From Lachnospiraceae bacterium (GTDB lineage Bacteria; Bacillota; Clostridia; Lachnospirales; Lachnospiraceae): a DNA stretch of 8,003 nt. This document shows positions 1-5,239 of this stretch, piece by piece (the stretch's first letter is position 1; every line of letters begins with the position of its first letter). The position numbers were made by a program, and so were the translations under genes. A model generated the notes under the pieces. That model was given only the letters and a program-made list of their open reading frames with translations. It ran no database searches and was not told where the DNA came from. Where the stretch lies: the NCBI GenBank assembly GCA_031285465.1, contig JAITWD010000105.1, forward strand, positions 1-8,003. Reading direction: 5' to 3'.

Positions 1-261
1 TTACCCAATGCAGAGGTGAAAATATTCCTGACGGCTGACAGTGCGGTTCGGGCTATGCGGCGATATAAGGAATTGACCGATAAAAATATTGAATGCGATC
101 TTAAACGGATCGAAGAGGAGATCATCAAGCGGGATCATCAGGATATGAACCGGTCAGTGTCACCGCTTAGACAGGCGGAAGAAGCCGTACTGTTGGATAC
201 CTCTTTAATGAGTATTGAAGAGGTGGTGGAAGCGATCATCAAAATCGTCGAGCGTTTATAA
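1..261 (+). CDS. cmk: Cytidylate kinase, C-terminal part (5' truncated by window edge)
   Basis: The frame is open from base 1 and ends at TAA 259-261, leaving the last 86 residues of a protein that normally has about 220. Cytidylate kinase transfers phosphate from ATP to CMP or dCMP in the cytoplasm, in pyrimidine nucleotide salvage and supply. The visible part begins LPNAEVKIFLTA, the strand that precedes the mobile lid in this family. It continues with an arginine-rich lid segment (RAMRRYKEL) and then R-D-x-x-D-x-x-R-x-x-S-P-L, the conserved nucleotide-binding and catalytic region, followed by the typical ending LLDTS-x-MSIEEVVE. The P-loop half lies outside the window. A GTG at base 16 is internal and not a real start. 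Genes for ispH and S1 follow on the same strand, an order common in Clostridia. Confidence 0.93.
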   Translation, partial: LPNAEVKIFLTADSAVRAMRRYKELTDKNIECDLKRIEEEIIKRDHQDMNRSVSPLRQAEEAVLLDTSLMSIEEVVEAIIKIVERL

Positions 262-283
262 GGGGTTAGGCGATAACCGCCCC
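262..283 (+). other. G+C-rich hairpin directly after the cmk stop
   Basis: Immediately after the TAA, GGGG (262-265) can pair with CCCC (280-283), and the inner GTTA and TAAC pair around the loop GGCGA. No run of T follows, so this is not a standard intrinsic terminator. It may be a weak pause or a processing and stability element between cmk and ispH. The rest of the 164-bp gap to ispH shows no convincing promoter or gene. Confidence 0.4.
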
Positions 284-425
284 GTGTACCACTCACCGCC
301 CTGTCAGTCACAGTAAATCAAACAAATTACTTTATTAAGAGTTGTGGCCAAAACCTGCTAAATGCAAGTGAAATAGAAAGAAAGTACTAAAGGCCAACCA
401 ATAAAATGTAAAGGAATGGTTATAT

Positions 426-1280
426 ATGGAAGTGATCCTTGCAAAGAGTGCCGGCTTTTGTTTTGGTGTAAAAAGGGCGGTCGATAAAGTTTATGAGCAA
501 ATTGAAGGTGCCTCCGGACATCCGATTTATACCTATGGACCCATAATTCACAATGAAGAGGTGGTAAAAGACTTGGAAAAGAGGGGGGTTTCGGTAATAC
601 GGGATGAGCAGCAGCTACGCTCGCTCGACCAAGGGACCATCATCATCCGATCCCACGGTGTATCTAAGCAAATATATCAAATTATTGAAAAAAGCAACTT
701 GTCCTGTGTTGATGCAACCTGCCCATTTGTTAAACGAATACATAAAATTGTCGAACGGGAAAGTCGGCTTGGACGGCCCATTATCGTTATTGGTAATCAG
801 GGGCATCCGGAGGTTGAAGGCATAACTGGATGGGCAGAAGGACCAGTAATGGTGGCTGAATCAGAGACCGAAGCCGAAGTAATCGCCAATAATTTAAGCG
901 GTTTCGGTTGCATAGTTTCCCAAACGACATTTAACTACAACAAATTTAAAGATTTAGTTGAAATTTTTAAGAAAAAAGGTTACAATGGTAATGTTGTTAA
1001 CACAATATGTAATGCAACAGAAGAGCGACAGATTGAGGCAGGCCGAATTGCGACCGAAGTGGATGCGATGATAGTGATAGGTGATCGGCATAGTTCCAAT
1101 ACTTGCAAGCTGTTTGAGATTTGCAGTAAGAAATGTGCAGACACGTATTTTATACAGACCCTGGAAGATTTGCATATGGAATTACCCATAACTACTGCTC
1201 TGATAGGTATTACCGCAGGGGCTTCCACCCCGAATAATATAATTGAGGAGGTTCAAAATTATGTCAGAATTAACTTTTGA
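426..1280 (+). CDS. ispH: 4-hydroxy-3-methylbut-2-enyl diphosphate reductase (IspH/LytB)
   Basis: IspH is the final enzyme of the MEP pathway. It uses a [4Fe-4S] cluster to reduce HMBPP to IPP and DMAPP in the cytoplasm. The 284-residue product is a normal full-length bacterial form. The three cluster cysteines are visible: C12 in SAGFCFGVKRAV, C99 in DATCPFVKRIH and C195 in NTICNATEERQ. Substrate-pocket residues are also present: H42 (IIHN), H77 (RSHG), H127 and E129 (GHPEVEG), T168 (SQTT), the S-S-N-T segment at 223-226, and S267 in TAGAS. The ATG at 426 has a purine-rich AAAGGA about 10 bases upstream. The last 20 bases overlap the S1 gene in another frame, which suggests coupled translation. 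In many Clostridia these two proteins are fused into one polypeptide; here they are separate. Confidence 0.97.
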   Translation: MEVILAKSAGFCFGVKRAVDKVYEQIEGASGHPIYTYGPIIHNEEVVKDLEKRGVSVIRDEQQLRSLDQGTIIIRSHGVSKQIYQIIEKSNLSCVDATCPFVKRIHKIVERESRLGRPIIVIGNQGHPEVEGITGWAEGPVMVAESETEAEVIANNLSGFGCIVSQTTFNYNKFKDLVEIFKKKGYNGNVVNTICNATEERQIEAGRIATEVDAMIVIGDRHSSNTCKLFEICSKKCADTYFIQTLEDLHMELPITTALIGITAGASTPNNIIEEVQNYVRINF

Positions 1281-2409
1281 ACAAATGTTGGAAGGATCGT
1301 TAAAAACAATAAGGACAGGAGATATCGTACAGGGCACGGTAATAGGTGTTAAGCCAGATGAGATCATATTGAATATTGGCTATAAATCCGATGGCATTTT
1401 GACCAAGAACGAATACACCAACGAAGCGATCGTCGATTTAACCACAGTGGTCAAGCAGGGTGACACTATGGAATCAAAGGTGCTTAAGGTAAACGATGGC
1501 GAAGGACAGGTTCTGCTAACCTATAAACGACTTGCAGCCGATCGTGGAAATAAGCGGATTGAAGAGGCATTTAATAATAAAGAGGTATTAACCGCTAATG
1601 TTTCACAGGTTTTGGACGGCGGTCTTAGTGTACTTATCGACGAGGTGAAGATCTTCATCCCGGCCAGTCTGGTCTCCGACACATATGAGAAGGATTTAAC
1701 CAAATATGCCGGTAAAGAAATCCAATTTGTCATCAGTGAATATAATCCCAAGCGTCGTCGGTATATCGGTGACCGGAGGCAGCTACTTAGTGCTGAACGT
1801 GCCGAGATGCAACGTAAATTATTTGAAGTCATTAAGGTGGGTGATGTGGTTGAAGGTGTGGTTAAAAATATCACCGATTTCGGCGCCTTCATTGATATCG
1901 GCGGTGCCGATGGGCTTTTACATATTTCCGAGATGTCCTGGGGTCGGGTGGAGAATCCGCGTAAGGTGTTTAAGGTGGGTGCAACGGTTCGATCCTTTAT
2001 TAAGGATATTAATGGTAACAAGATTGCCTTAAGTCTTAAATTTGATGATGCCAATCCGTGGAAGGATGCCGAATCGGTCTATGCAGTCGGTGAAATAGTG
2101 ACCGGTCGGGTTGCACGGATGACCGATTTCGGTGCTTTCATAGAGCTGGAGCCGGGTGTGGATGCTTTACTGCATGTGTCACAGATCGCCAAAGAGCATG
2201 TTGAAAAACCTGCCGACATTTTGAAGGTAGGTGAAGAGGTTACTGCAATGGTAGTAGATTTTAATGAGACCGATAAGAAGATCAGTCTGAGCATCAAAGC
2301 TATGCTACCACCGGATGAAAGCGATGAAAATGACGCGGAATATGATGAAGATGTAGCATCGGTCAACATTGATGACGTGATCGCCGGTCAGGAAACCGAA
2401 GAAGAGTAG
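1261..2409 (+). CDS. rpsA: 30S ribosomal protein S1 homologue, four S1 domains
   Basis: A 382-residue RNA-binding protein made of four S1 (OB-fold) domains, roughly at residues 18-90, 105-176, 192-261 and 275-348, followed by an acidic tail (349-382). Domains 3 and 4 are the most canonical, each with TDFGAFI followed by a GLLHIS or ALLHVS signature. Domain 2 is divergent and basic near its end (NPKRRRY). E. coli S1 has six domains; four is usual for Firmicutes, where the protein binds mRNA and associates with ribosomes but its essential role is less clear. The start is the ATG at 1261, with a strong GAGGAGG at 1245-1251 placed 9 bases upstream. A TTG at 1243 lies at that ribosome binding site and is unlikely. 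The binding site and start both lie inside the end of ispH, so translation is probably coupled. Confidence 0.95.
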   Translation: MSELTFEQMLEGSLKTIRTGDIVQGTVIGVKPDEIILNIGYKSDGILTKNEYTNEAIVDLTTVVKQGDTMESKVLKVNDGEGQVLLTYKRLAADRGNKRIEEAFNNKEVLTANVSQVLDGGLSVLIDEVKIFIPASLVSDTYEKDLTKYAGKEIQFVISEYNPKRRRYIGDRRQLLSAERAEMQRKLFEVIKVGDVVEGVVKNITDFGAFIDIGGADGLLHISEMSWGRVENPRKVFKVGATVRSFIKDINGNKIALSLKFDDANPWKDAESVYAVGEIVTGRVARMTDFGAFIELEPGVDALLHVSQIAKEHVEKPADILKVGEEVTAMVVDFNETDKKISLSIKAMLPPDESDENDAEYDEDVASVNIDDVIAGQETEEE

Positions 2410-2492
2410 AAGCTTTTAGGGGGGGCTTTTCTGGGAAAATTGTCTTTAATAAGTATAATGAGTAAAAATAAGTATAAAAATCAGCAAACATG

Positions 2493-2504
2493 CTATAGCT
2501 ATAG
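2493..2504. promoter_or_regulatory. 12-bp perfect palindrome upstream of the cheR promoter
   Basis: CTATAGCTATAG reads the same on both strands and lies about 50 bp upstream of the proposed -10. Such a site could be an operator, but no known regulator is recognised, and the region is AT-rich enough for chance to matter. Confidence 0.25.
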
Positions 2505-2530
2505 GGTATATAGTGGATTTAATTAGATAA

Positions 2531-2562
2531 TTGTATCAATAAATTAATATTTTTGATATAAT
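2531..2562 (+). promoter_or_regulatory. Probable extended -10 promoter for cheR
   Basis: TGATATAAT at 2554-2562 is a perfect extended -10 (TG-n-TATAAT). A possible -35, TTGTAT at 2531-2536, is 20 bases away, longer than ideal, but extended -10 promoters tolerate a poor -35. Transcription would begin near 2569 and leave a leader of about 125 bases before cheR. Two other TATAAT sequences occur nearby (2454-2459 and 2588-2593) without good -35 partners; they may be chance in this AT-rich stretch. Confidence 0.5.
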
Positions 2563-2694
2563 ACTATCAATGGATAAAATACTATTATATAATTAAGCAA
2601 TAAGCGAAACACACAAGATACAACCAGGGAAGTTGAGGGGGACCGTGACATCAGTTGTTGGTCGGCTTAAATAATTAAAAGAGGCGGTGTACAA

Positions 2695-3474
2695 GTGACA
2701 TACGATTACGAATACTTTAAAAAAGCTGTTTTTGAATTGACCCAGATAGACCTTAATGCTTACAAAGAAAAGCAGATGAAGCGCCGGATCGATACCTTGA
2801 TCGGTAAGAATAATATTGTCGGTTATGACAAATATATTTCAGCGCTACGCGTTGATAAGGTGAAATTCGATGAGTTTGTCAATTATTTAACCATTAATGT
2901 TTCGGAATTTTACCGGAATCCCGGTCAGTGGGAGCTACTTGATAAAGAGGTTTTCCCCTATTTGATCAGTAAATTTGGTAAGTCGCTGAAGATTTGGAGC
3001 GCTGCCTGTTCGACCGGTGATGAACCATATTCTTTGGTCATGGCATTGACTAAGCATTTGCCACTAAATCAGATCCAGATCCATGCCACCGATATTGACA
3101 AGCAGGTCCTGGCTAAAGCCAAGGTGGGCTTATATGGTGAAAAGAGTCTTGATGGCGTTCCCGAGGAGTTTAAGAAGAAATATTTTACCAAGATCGGGCC
3201 GTCCTATCAGATTTCCGATGAGATTAAGCGTCAGGTTGATTTTAAAGAGCATAATCTTTTGAAGGATGCCTATCCTAAGGGTTGTCATCTGATCGTTTGC
3301 CGGAATGTGCTGATTTATTTTACTGAAGAGGCTAAGGTAGATATCTATCGTCGTTTTTATCAGTCATTGGTACCGGGCGGTAATTTATTCATCGGCAGTA
3401 CCGAACAGATTATCAATCATACCGAAATCGGCTATAATAGGAAGAACTCCTTCTTTTATGAGAAGCCACGGTAA
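2695..3474 (+). CDS. cheR: Chemotaxis protein methyltransferase CheR
   Basis: CheR transfers methyl groups from S-adenosylmethionine to glutamate side chains of chemoreceptors, allowing adaptation. The 259-residue length is typical. An N-terminal helical CheR_N domain (about 1-55, with the basic KQMKRRI segment at 26-32) leads into a Rossmann-type methyltransferase domain. Visible motifs are TINVSEFYRNP (66-76), the SAM-binding loop WSAACSTGDEPYS (101-113), the acidic ATDID (131-135) and CRNVLIYF (202-209), then the terminal strand GSTE...FFYEK. The GTG start at 2695 has GAGGCGG at 2681-2687, 7 bases upstream. No receptor, CheB, CheA or flagellar gene adjoins it, so it looks like an orphan transcription unit. 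The leader before it contains a possible short reading frame (2645-2674). The 3' side carries a tandem repeat and a terminator. Confidence 0.95.
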   Translation: MTYDYEYFKKAVFELTQIDLNAYKEKQMKRRIDTLIGKNNIVGYDKYISALRVDKVKFDEFVNYLTINVSEFYRNPGQWELLDKEVFPYLISKFGKSLKIWSAACSTGDEPYSLVMALTKHLPLNQIQIHATDIDKQVLAKAKVGLYGEKSLDGVPEEFKKKYFTKIGPSYQISDEIKRQVDFKEHNLLKDAYPKGCHLIVCRNVLIYFTEEAKVDIYRRFYQSLVPGGNLFIGSTEQIINHTEIGYNRKNSFFYEKPR

Positions 3475-3487
3475 TCGCTCATAAAAG
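3453..3487 (+). other. Hairpin spanning the cheR stop codon
   Basis: CTTTTATGAG at 3453-3462, inside the cheR coding end, is perfectly complementary to CTCATAAAAG at 3478-3487, just past the stop. This gives a 10-bp stem with a 15-base loop that contains the TAA. No T-run follows, so it is not a classical terminator. It could slow 3' decay or modulate termination of translation. The CATAAAAG part of the second arm is also the core of the tandem repeat that follows. Confidence 0.45.
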
Positions 3488-3630
3488 TTACAGTAGCTTT
3501 CGTAAGAGCACAGAGACTTTCATAAAAGCCATCGAATGCTCATTAGAACACAGAGACTTTCATAAAAGCCAGCGAACGTTCATTAGAGCACAGAAACTTT
3601 CATAAAAGCCAGCGAACGTTCATTAGAGTC
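3478..3630. repeat. 40-bp tandem repeat, about 3.8 copies, downstream of cheR
   Basis: Three nearly identical 40-bp units lie at 3511-3550, 3551-3590 and 3591-3630. Each starts CAGAGACTTTCATAAAAGCC (CAGAAACTTT in the third) and ends CATTAGA plus two or three bases. A degenerate, slightly shortened copy precedes them at 3478-3510. Units 2 and 3 contain the perfect 8-bp palindrome GAACGTTC, which is altered to GAATGCTC in unit 1. The period is not a multiple of three and all frames are broken, so it is not coding. There are no unique spacers, so it is not CRISPR. It sits in the cheR 3' untranslated region before the terminator. Its function is unknown: replication-slippage debris, an RNA structure or a protein-binding array are all possible. 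Confidence 0.85.
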
Positions 3631-3707
3631 ATCATAGAGAATTTAAGTTAAAAGTACGGTTGAAGAACCAGATAAACACTTTATGCGGTGTAAAGCACAA
3701 AATAATA

Positions 3708-3750
3708 GCTGTCATAAAACCATGAGGTTTTGTGACAGCCGTTGTTTTTC
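3708..3750. terminator. Intrinsic terminator, probably bidirectional (cheR / yprB-like gene)
   Basis: GCTGTCATAAAACC (3708-3721) pairs with GGTTTTGTGACAGC (3726-3739) through a 14-bp stem with one G-U pair and an ATGA loop. On the + strand it is followed by GTTGTTTTTC, a good T-run, so it ends the cheR transcript. On the - strand the stem follows the stop of the exonuclease gene by about 22 bases, and the sequence after it (TATTATTTTG) is moderately T-rich, so it may serve both convergent genes. Confidence 0.88.
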
Positions 3751-3762
3751 TTTATACCTATT

Positions 3763-4893
3763 TTATTGTCCTTTTGTCGGGTGATTTCCGGCCTGGCCCT
3801 TTTTGATGATACCAAGGATATGCTGGGCATATTCAGAGAAAAGCAGGCGATTCTTTTTAATATCATCCGTTATTTCAAAAAAGGAGAGCCGGTCGGCATA
3901 GTCCCGTTTAAAGAAGGGCTCGACCAGGATTTCCCATTGTGGTAAAAAGGCGGCCGACTTGCGGGAATAGCAGGTCGCGGCGGTTGCCTGCCGACGGAAT
4001 TCCTTATCAACGTAGGAGGCGATCGATTTATGGAGGGCGCAATCCTCGGTCGGCAAATAGTAGTAGTCCTGGTAATTGGCATAGAAGTACTTGAGCTCCT
4101 CCTCATAGATCGGTACCGCCAGATACCCCTCCTCGCCATCCCCCTTGAAGAAGAGGTGGTCGTAGTTAAAGGAGAGTGGTGCCGGTAGGGCTGAGGGAAG
4201 CCGTAGCTTCATATAAAGCATATTATGTCCATAACCATTGGAATCGGGATAATAGTTTGCCTGAACCTTTTTAGCTTTGAGCGGCCCATTGAACAGATCG
4301 TGGTAGGCCAGGATCGGTAGTATTTCCAGCATTCCTTTCAGATCGCTGACATTGTGCATCAGGAGTAGATACCGTCCTTCGATGGAAGGCGCGGCTACAT
4401 AATCATGATAAATCGAGATCAGGTCACCGCCATTATAAAGATCGGACCGCTTAATCTTAAGAAACTGTTCAACCGTCCTTTGCTTGCAGTTAGGTAGTCC
4501 GAGTAACGAGCGGTAGGGTGTGACTCGACGGTAAATATCCAGTCCTTCGAAGGGGGCAAAAGAAAAGGGCAATCCGTACTGTGCGCACTTTTGCACCATA
4601 AAGGGCAGATCAAAGTTGTTGCCGTTATAGTGAGCCAGGTGGGTAAAGTCGGCGGCAAATTGAAAAAAGGCGCTAAGGATTTCTTTTTCCTCTTCATAGC
4701 TCTCAGCCAGCCATTGGATAACATGGAAGGAGCCCTCCTTAAAATAAATGCAACCGATCAGATAAAGATAGGAGTTGGCCGCAGAAAAACCGGTCGTTTC
4801 GATGTCAAGAAAGAGAATTTTATCCCATGACGCTATTTTTTCCAGTCGGTACTTAACATGATAGTTGTTGATAATTTCGGTTTCAATGCGCAT
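3763..4893 (-). CDS. yprB: YprB-like ribonuclease H-like (DEDD) exonuclease domain protein
   Basis: A 376-residue cytoplasmic protein with an N-terminal RNase H-like 3'-5' exonuclease fold, like B. subtilis YprB; the physiological substrate of this family is not established. DEDD motifs are visible: exo I FLDIETTGF (28-36, D30 and E32), exo II HYNGNNFDLPF (88-98, D95) and exo III HNVSDLKGM (180-188, H180 and D184). The histidine-to-aspartate spacing in exo III is four, one less than the classical HxAxxD of DEDDh enzymes. The C-terminal half (about 200-376) is tyrosine-rich and has no recognised domain. The start chosen is the ATG at 4893, preceded by AGGGGGAGC a few bases upstream. An in-frame ATG at 4944 would add 17 residues but has no ribosome binding site and lies at a likely -10. 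The gene stands alone, divergent from rnf and convergent with cheR. Confidence 0.85.
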   Translation of the reverse strand: MRIETEIINNYHVKYRLEKIASWDKILFLDIETTGFSAANSYLYLIGCIYFKEGSFHVIQWLAESYEEEKEILSAFFQFAADFTHLAHYNGNNFDLPFMVQKCAQYGLPFSFAPFEGLDIYRRVTPYRSLLGLPNCKQRTVEQFLKIKRSDLYNGGDLISIYHDYVAAPSIEGRYLLLMHNVSDLKGMLEILPILAYHDLFNGPLKAKKVQANYYPDSNGYGHNMLYMKLRLPSALPAPLSFNYDHLFFKGDGEEGYLAVPIYEEELKYFYANYQDYYYLPTEDCALHKSIASYVDKEFRRQATAATCYSRKSAAFLPQWEILVEPFFKRDYADRLSFFEITDDIKKNRLLFSEYAQHILGIIKKGQAGNHPTKGQ

Positions 4894-4942
4894 AAAGCTC
4901 CCCCTGTCCTTACCGTGTAGGTTTTGTTGGTATATCTGCTTC

Positions 4943-4948
4943 ATTGTA
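4943..4948 (-). promoter_or_regulatory. Possible -10 element for the yprB-like gene
   Basis: Read on the - strand, TACAAT at 4948-4943 follows TTTGTGA and is one base from consensus. No good -35 is found at 16-18 bp. A start near 4936 would give a 5' leader of about 43 bases to the ATG at 4893 and would exclude the upstream ATG at 4944. The evidence is composition and position only. Confidence 0.3.
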
Positions 4949-4960
4949 TCACAAATGACA

Positions 4961-4978
4961 AAAATACTGTAGTATTTT
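4961..4978. promoter_or_regulatory. 8-2-8 inverted repeat, candidate operator between divergent genes
   Basis: AAAATACT (4961-4968) and AGTATTTT (4971-4978) form a perfect inverted repeat with a 2-bp centre. It lies between the divergent yprB-like and rnf units and touches the putative rnf -35. The size suits a dimeric regulator. It does not match the TTGTGA-type Rex operator, so no regulator is assigned. Confidence 0.4.
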
Positions 4979-5004
4979 CGACAAAAAAATAGTATATTTA
5001 TAGT
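4978..5004 (+). promoter_or_regulatory. Possible rnf operon promoter
   Basis: TCGACA at 4978-4983 (five of six matches to TTGACA) and TATAGT at 4999-5004 (five of six matches to TATAAT) are separated by 15 bp, shorter than the usual 17. Transcription would begin near 5011, just upstream of the structured leader, leaving about 230 bases of untranslated RNA before rnfC. The position is sensible, but the spacing keeps confidence low. Confidence 0.35.
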
Positions 5005-5023
5005 AACTGTCCAATCGGTCGGT

Positions 5024-5102
5024 AGACCTTCTCCGTGTCCGGTCCCTTAAGGGGGTGTTTCACGGATTGTTTGTGCCACTTAAGTGGCATGTTGGGAGGT
5101 CT
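5024..5102 (+). ncRNA. Structured 5' leader of the rnf operon (three-way junction; candidate riboswitch)
   Basis: The RNA can fold into a three-way junction. P1 pairs AGACCTTC (5024-5031) with GGAGGTCT (5095-5102), 8 bp with one G-U. P2 pairs TCCGTG (5032-5037) with CACGGA (5061-5066) and encloses the small inner hairpin CCC-TTAA-GGG (5044-5053). P3 is the perfect 16-base palindrome TGCCACTTAAGTGGCA (5074-5089), 6 bp with a TTAA loop. Joining segments are 0, 7 (TTGTTTG) and 5 (TGTTG) bases. The block is G+C-richer than its AT-rich flanks. It does not match the cores I know for c-di-GMP-I, FMN, cobalamin, ydaO, THF, TPP, glycine or T-box RNAs. The stems are seen directly; ligand binding is inference. 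Confidence 0.5.
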
Positions 5103-5134
5103 TAATAGCTGCAATGGATACATAAATGGGGTTT

Positions 5135-5169
5135 AATTTGAAAAATCTATGATTTTTCAAATTTTTATT
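5135..5169 (+). terminator. Terminator-like (attenuator?) hairpin in the rnf leader
   Basis: AATTTGAAAAATC (5135-5147) and GATTTTTCAAATT (5151-5163) form a perfect 13-bp stem with a TAT loop, followed by TTTATT. The stem is nearly all A-T and the T-run is short and interrupted, so it would be a weak terminator. Its place, 32 bases after the three-way junction and about 70 bases before rnfC, suits the expression platform of an attenuator. No clear anti-terminator partner was found upstream. Confidence 0.42.
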
Positions 5170-5180
5170 CAGGCAGTTTG

Positions 5181-5195
5181 GCAAGTAGAACTTGC
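5181..5195 (+). other. Small hairpin upstream of rnfC
   Basis: GCAAGT (5181-5186) pairs perfectly with ACTTGC (5190-5195) around an AGA loop. TTT and AAA can extend the stem beyond one G-G mismatch. It ends about 32 bases before the rnfC ribosome binding site, so it does not block it directly. It may be part of the leader fold. Confidence 0.35.
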
Positions 5196-5239
5196 GAAAT
5201 GCATGGGTGTTAAAATATAACGGGAAAGAAGGGCAAGGA

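Noticed and set aside
1521..2054. 177-codon open frame on the - strand inside S1
   Set aside because: It lies wholly within a well-conserved S1 gene, has no family resemblance and has Ser/Leu/Arg-rich antisense composition.
2079..2369. 96-codon open frame on the - strand inside S1
   Set aside because: It is an antisense shadow of S1 domain 4 and the acidic tail, low in complexity.
2408..2432. Possible terminator after the S1 gene (AGAAGC ... GCTTTTCT)
   Set aside because: The arms pair only with bulges and the stem is short; the two GCTTTT copies are direct, not inverted, repeats. Evidence is too weak to call a terminator.
2448..2477. Direct repeat AATAAGTATAA (2448-2458 and 2467-2477)
   Set aside because: It is short and AT-only apart from one G, in a very AT-rich stretch, so chance is a sufficient explanation.
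3511..3630. CRISPR array
   Set aside because: The 40-bp units abut directly, without unique spacers, and no cas genes are nearby.
4894..4944. Upstream ATG for the yprB-like gene
   Set aside because: No ribosome binding site is visible, and it overlaps a likely -10; the ATG at 4893 is preceded by AGGGGGAGC.
5192..5239. Upstream in-frame TTG start adding 16 residues to RnfC
   Set aside because: No ribosome binding site precedes it, it lies within the small hairpin at 5181-5195, and the added residues do not resemble RnfC; the ATG at 5240 has a good AGAAGG upstream.
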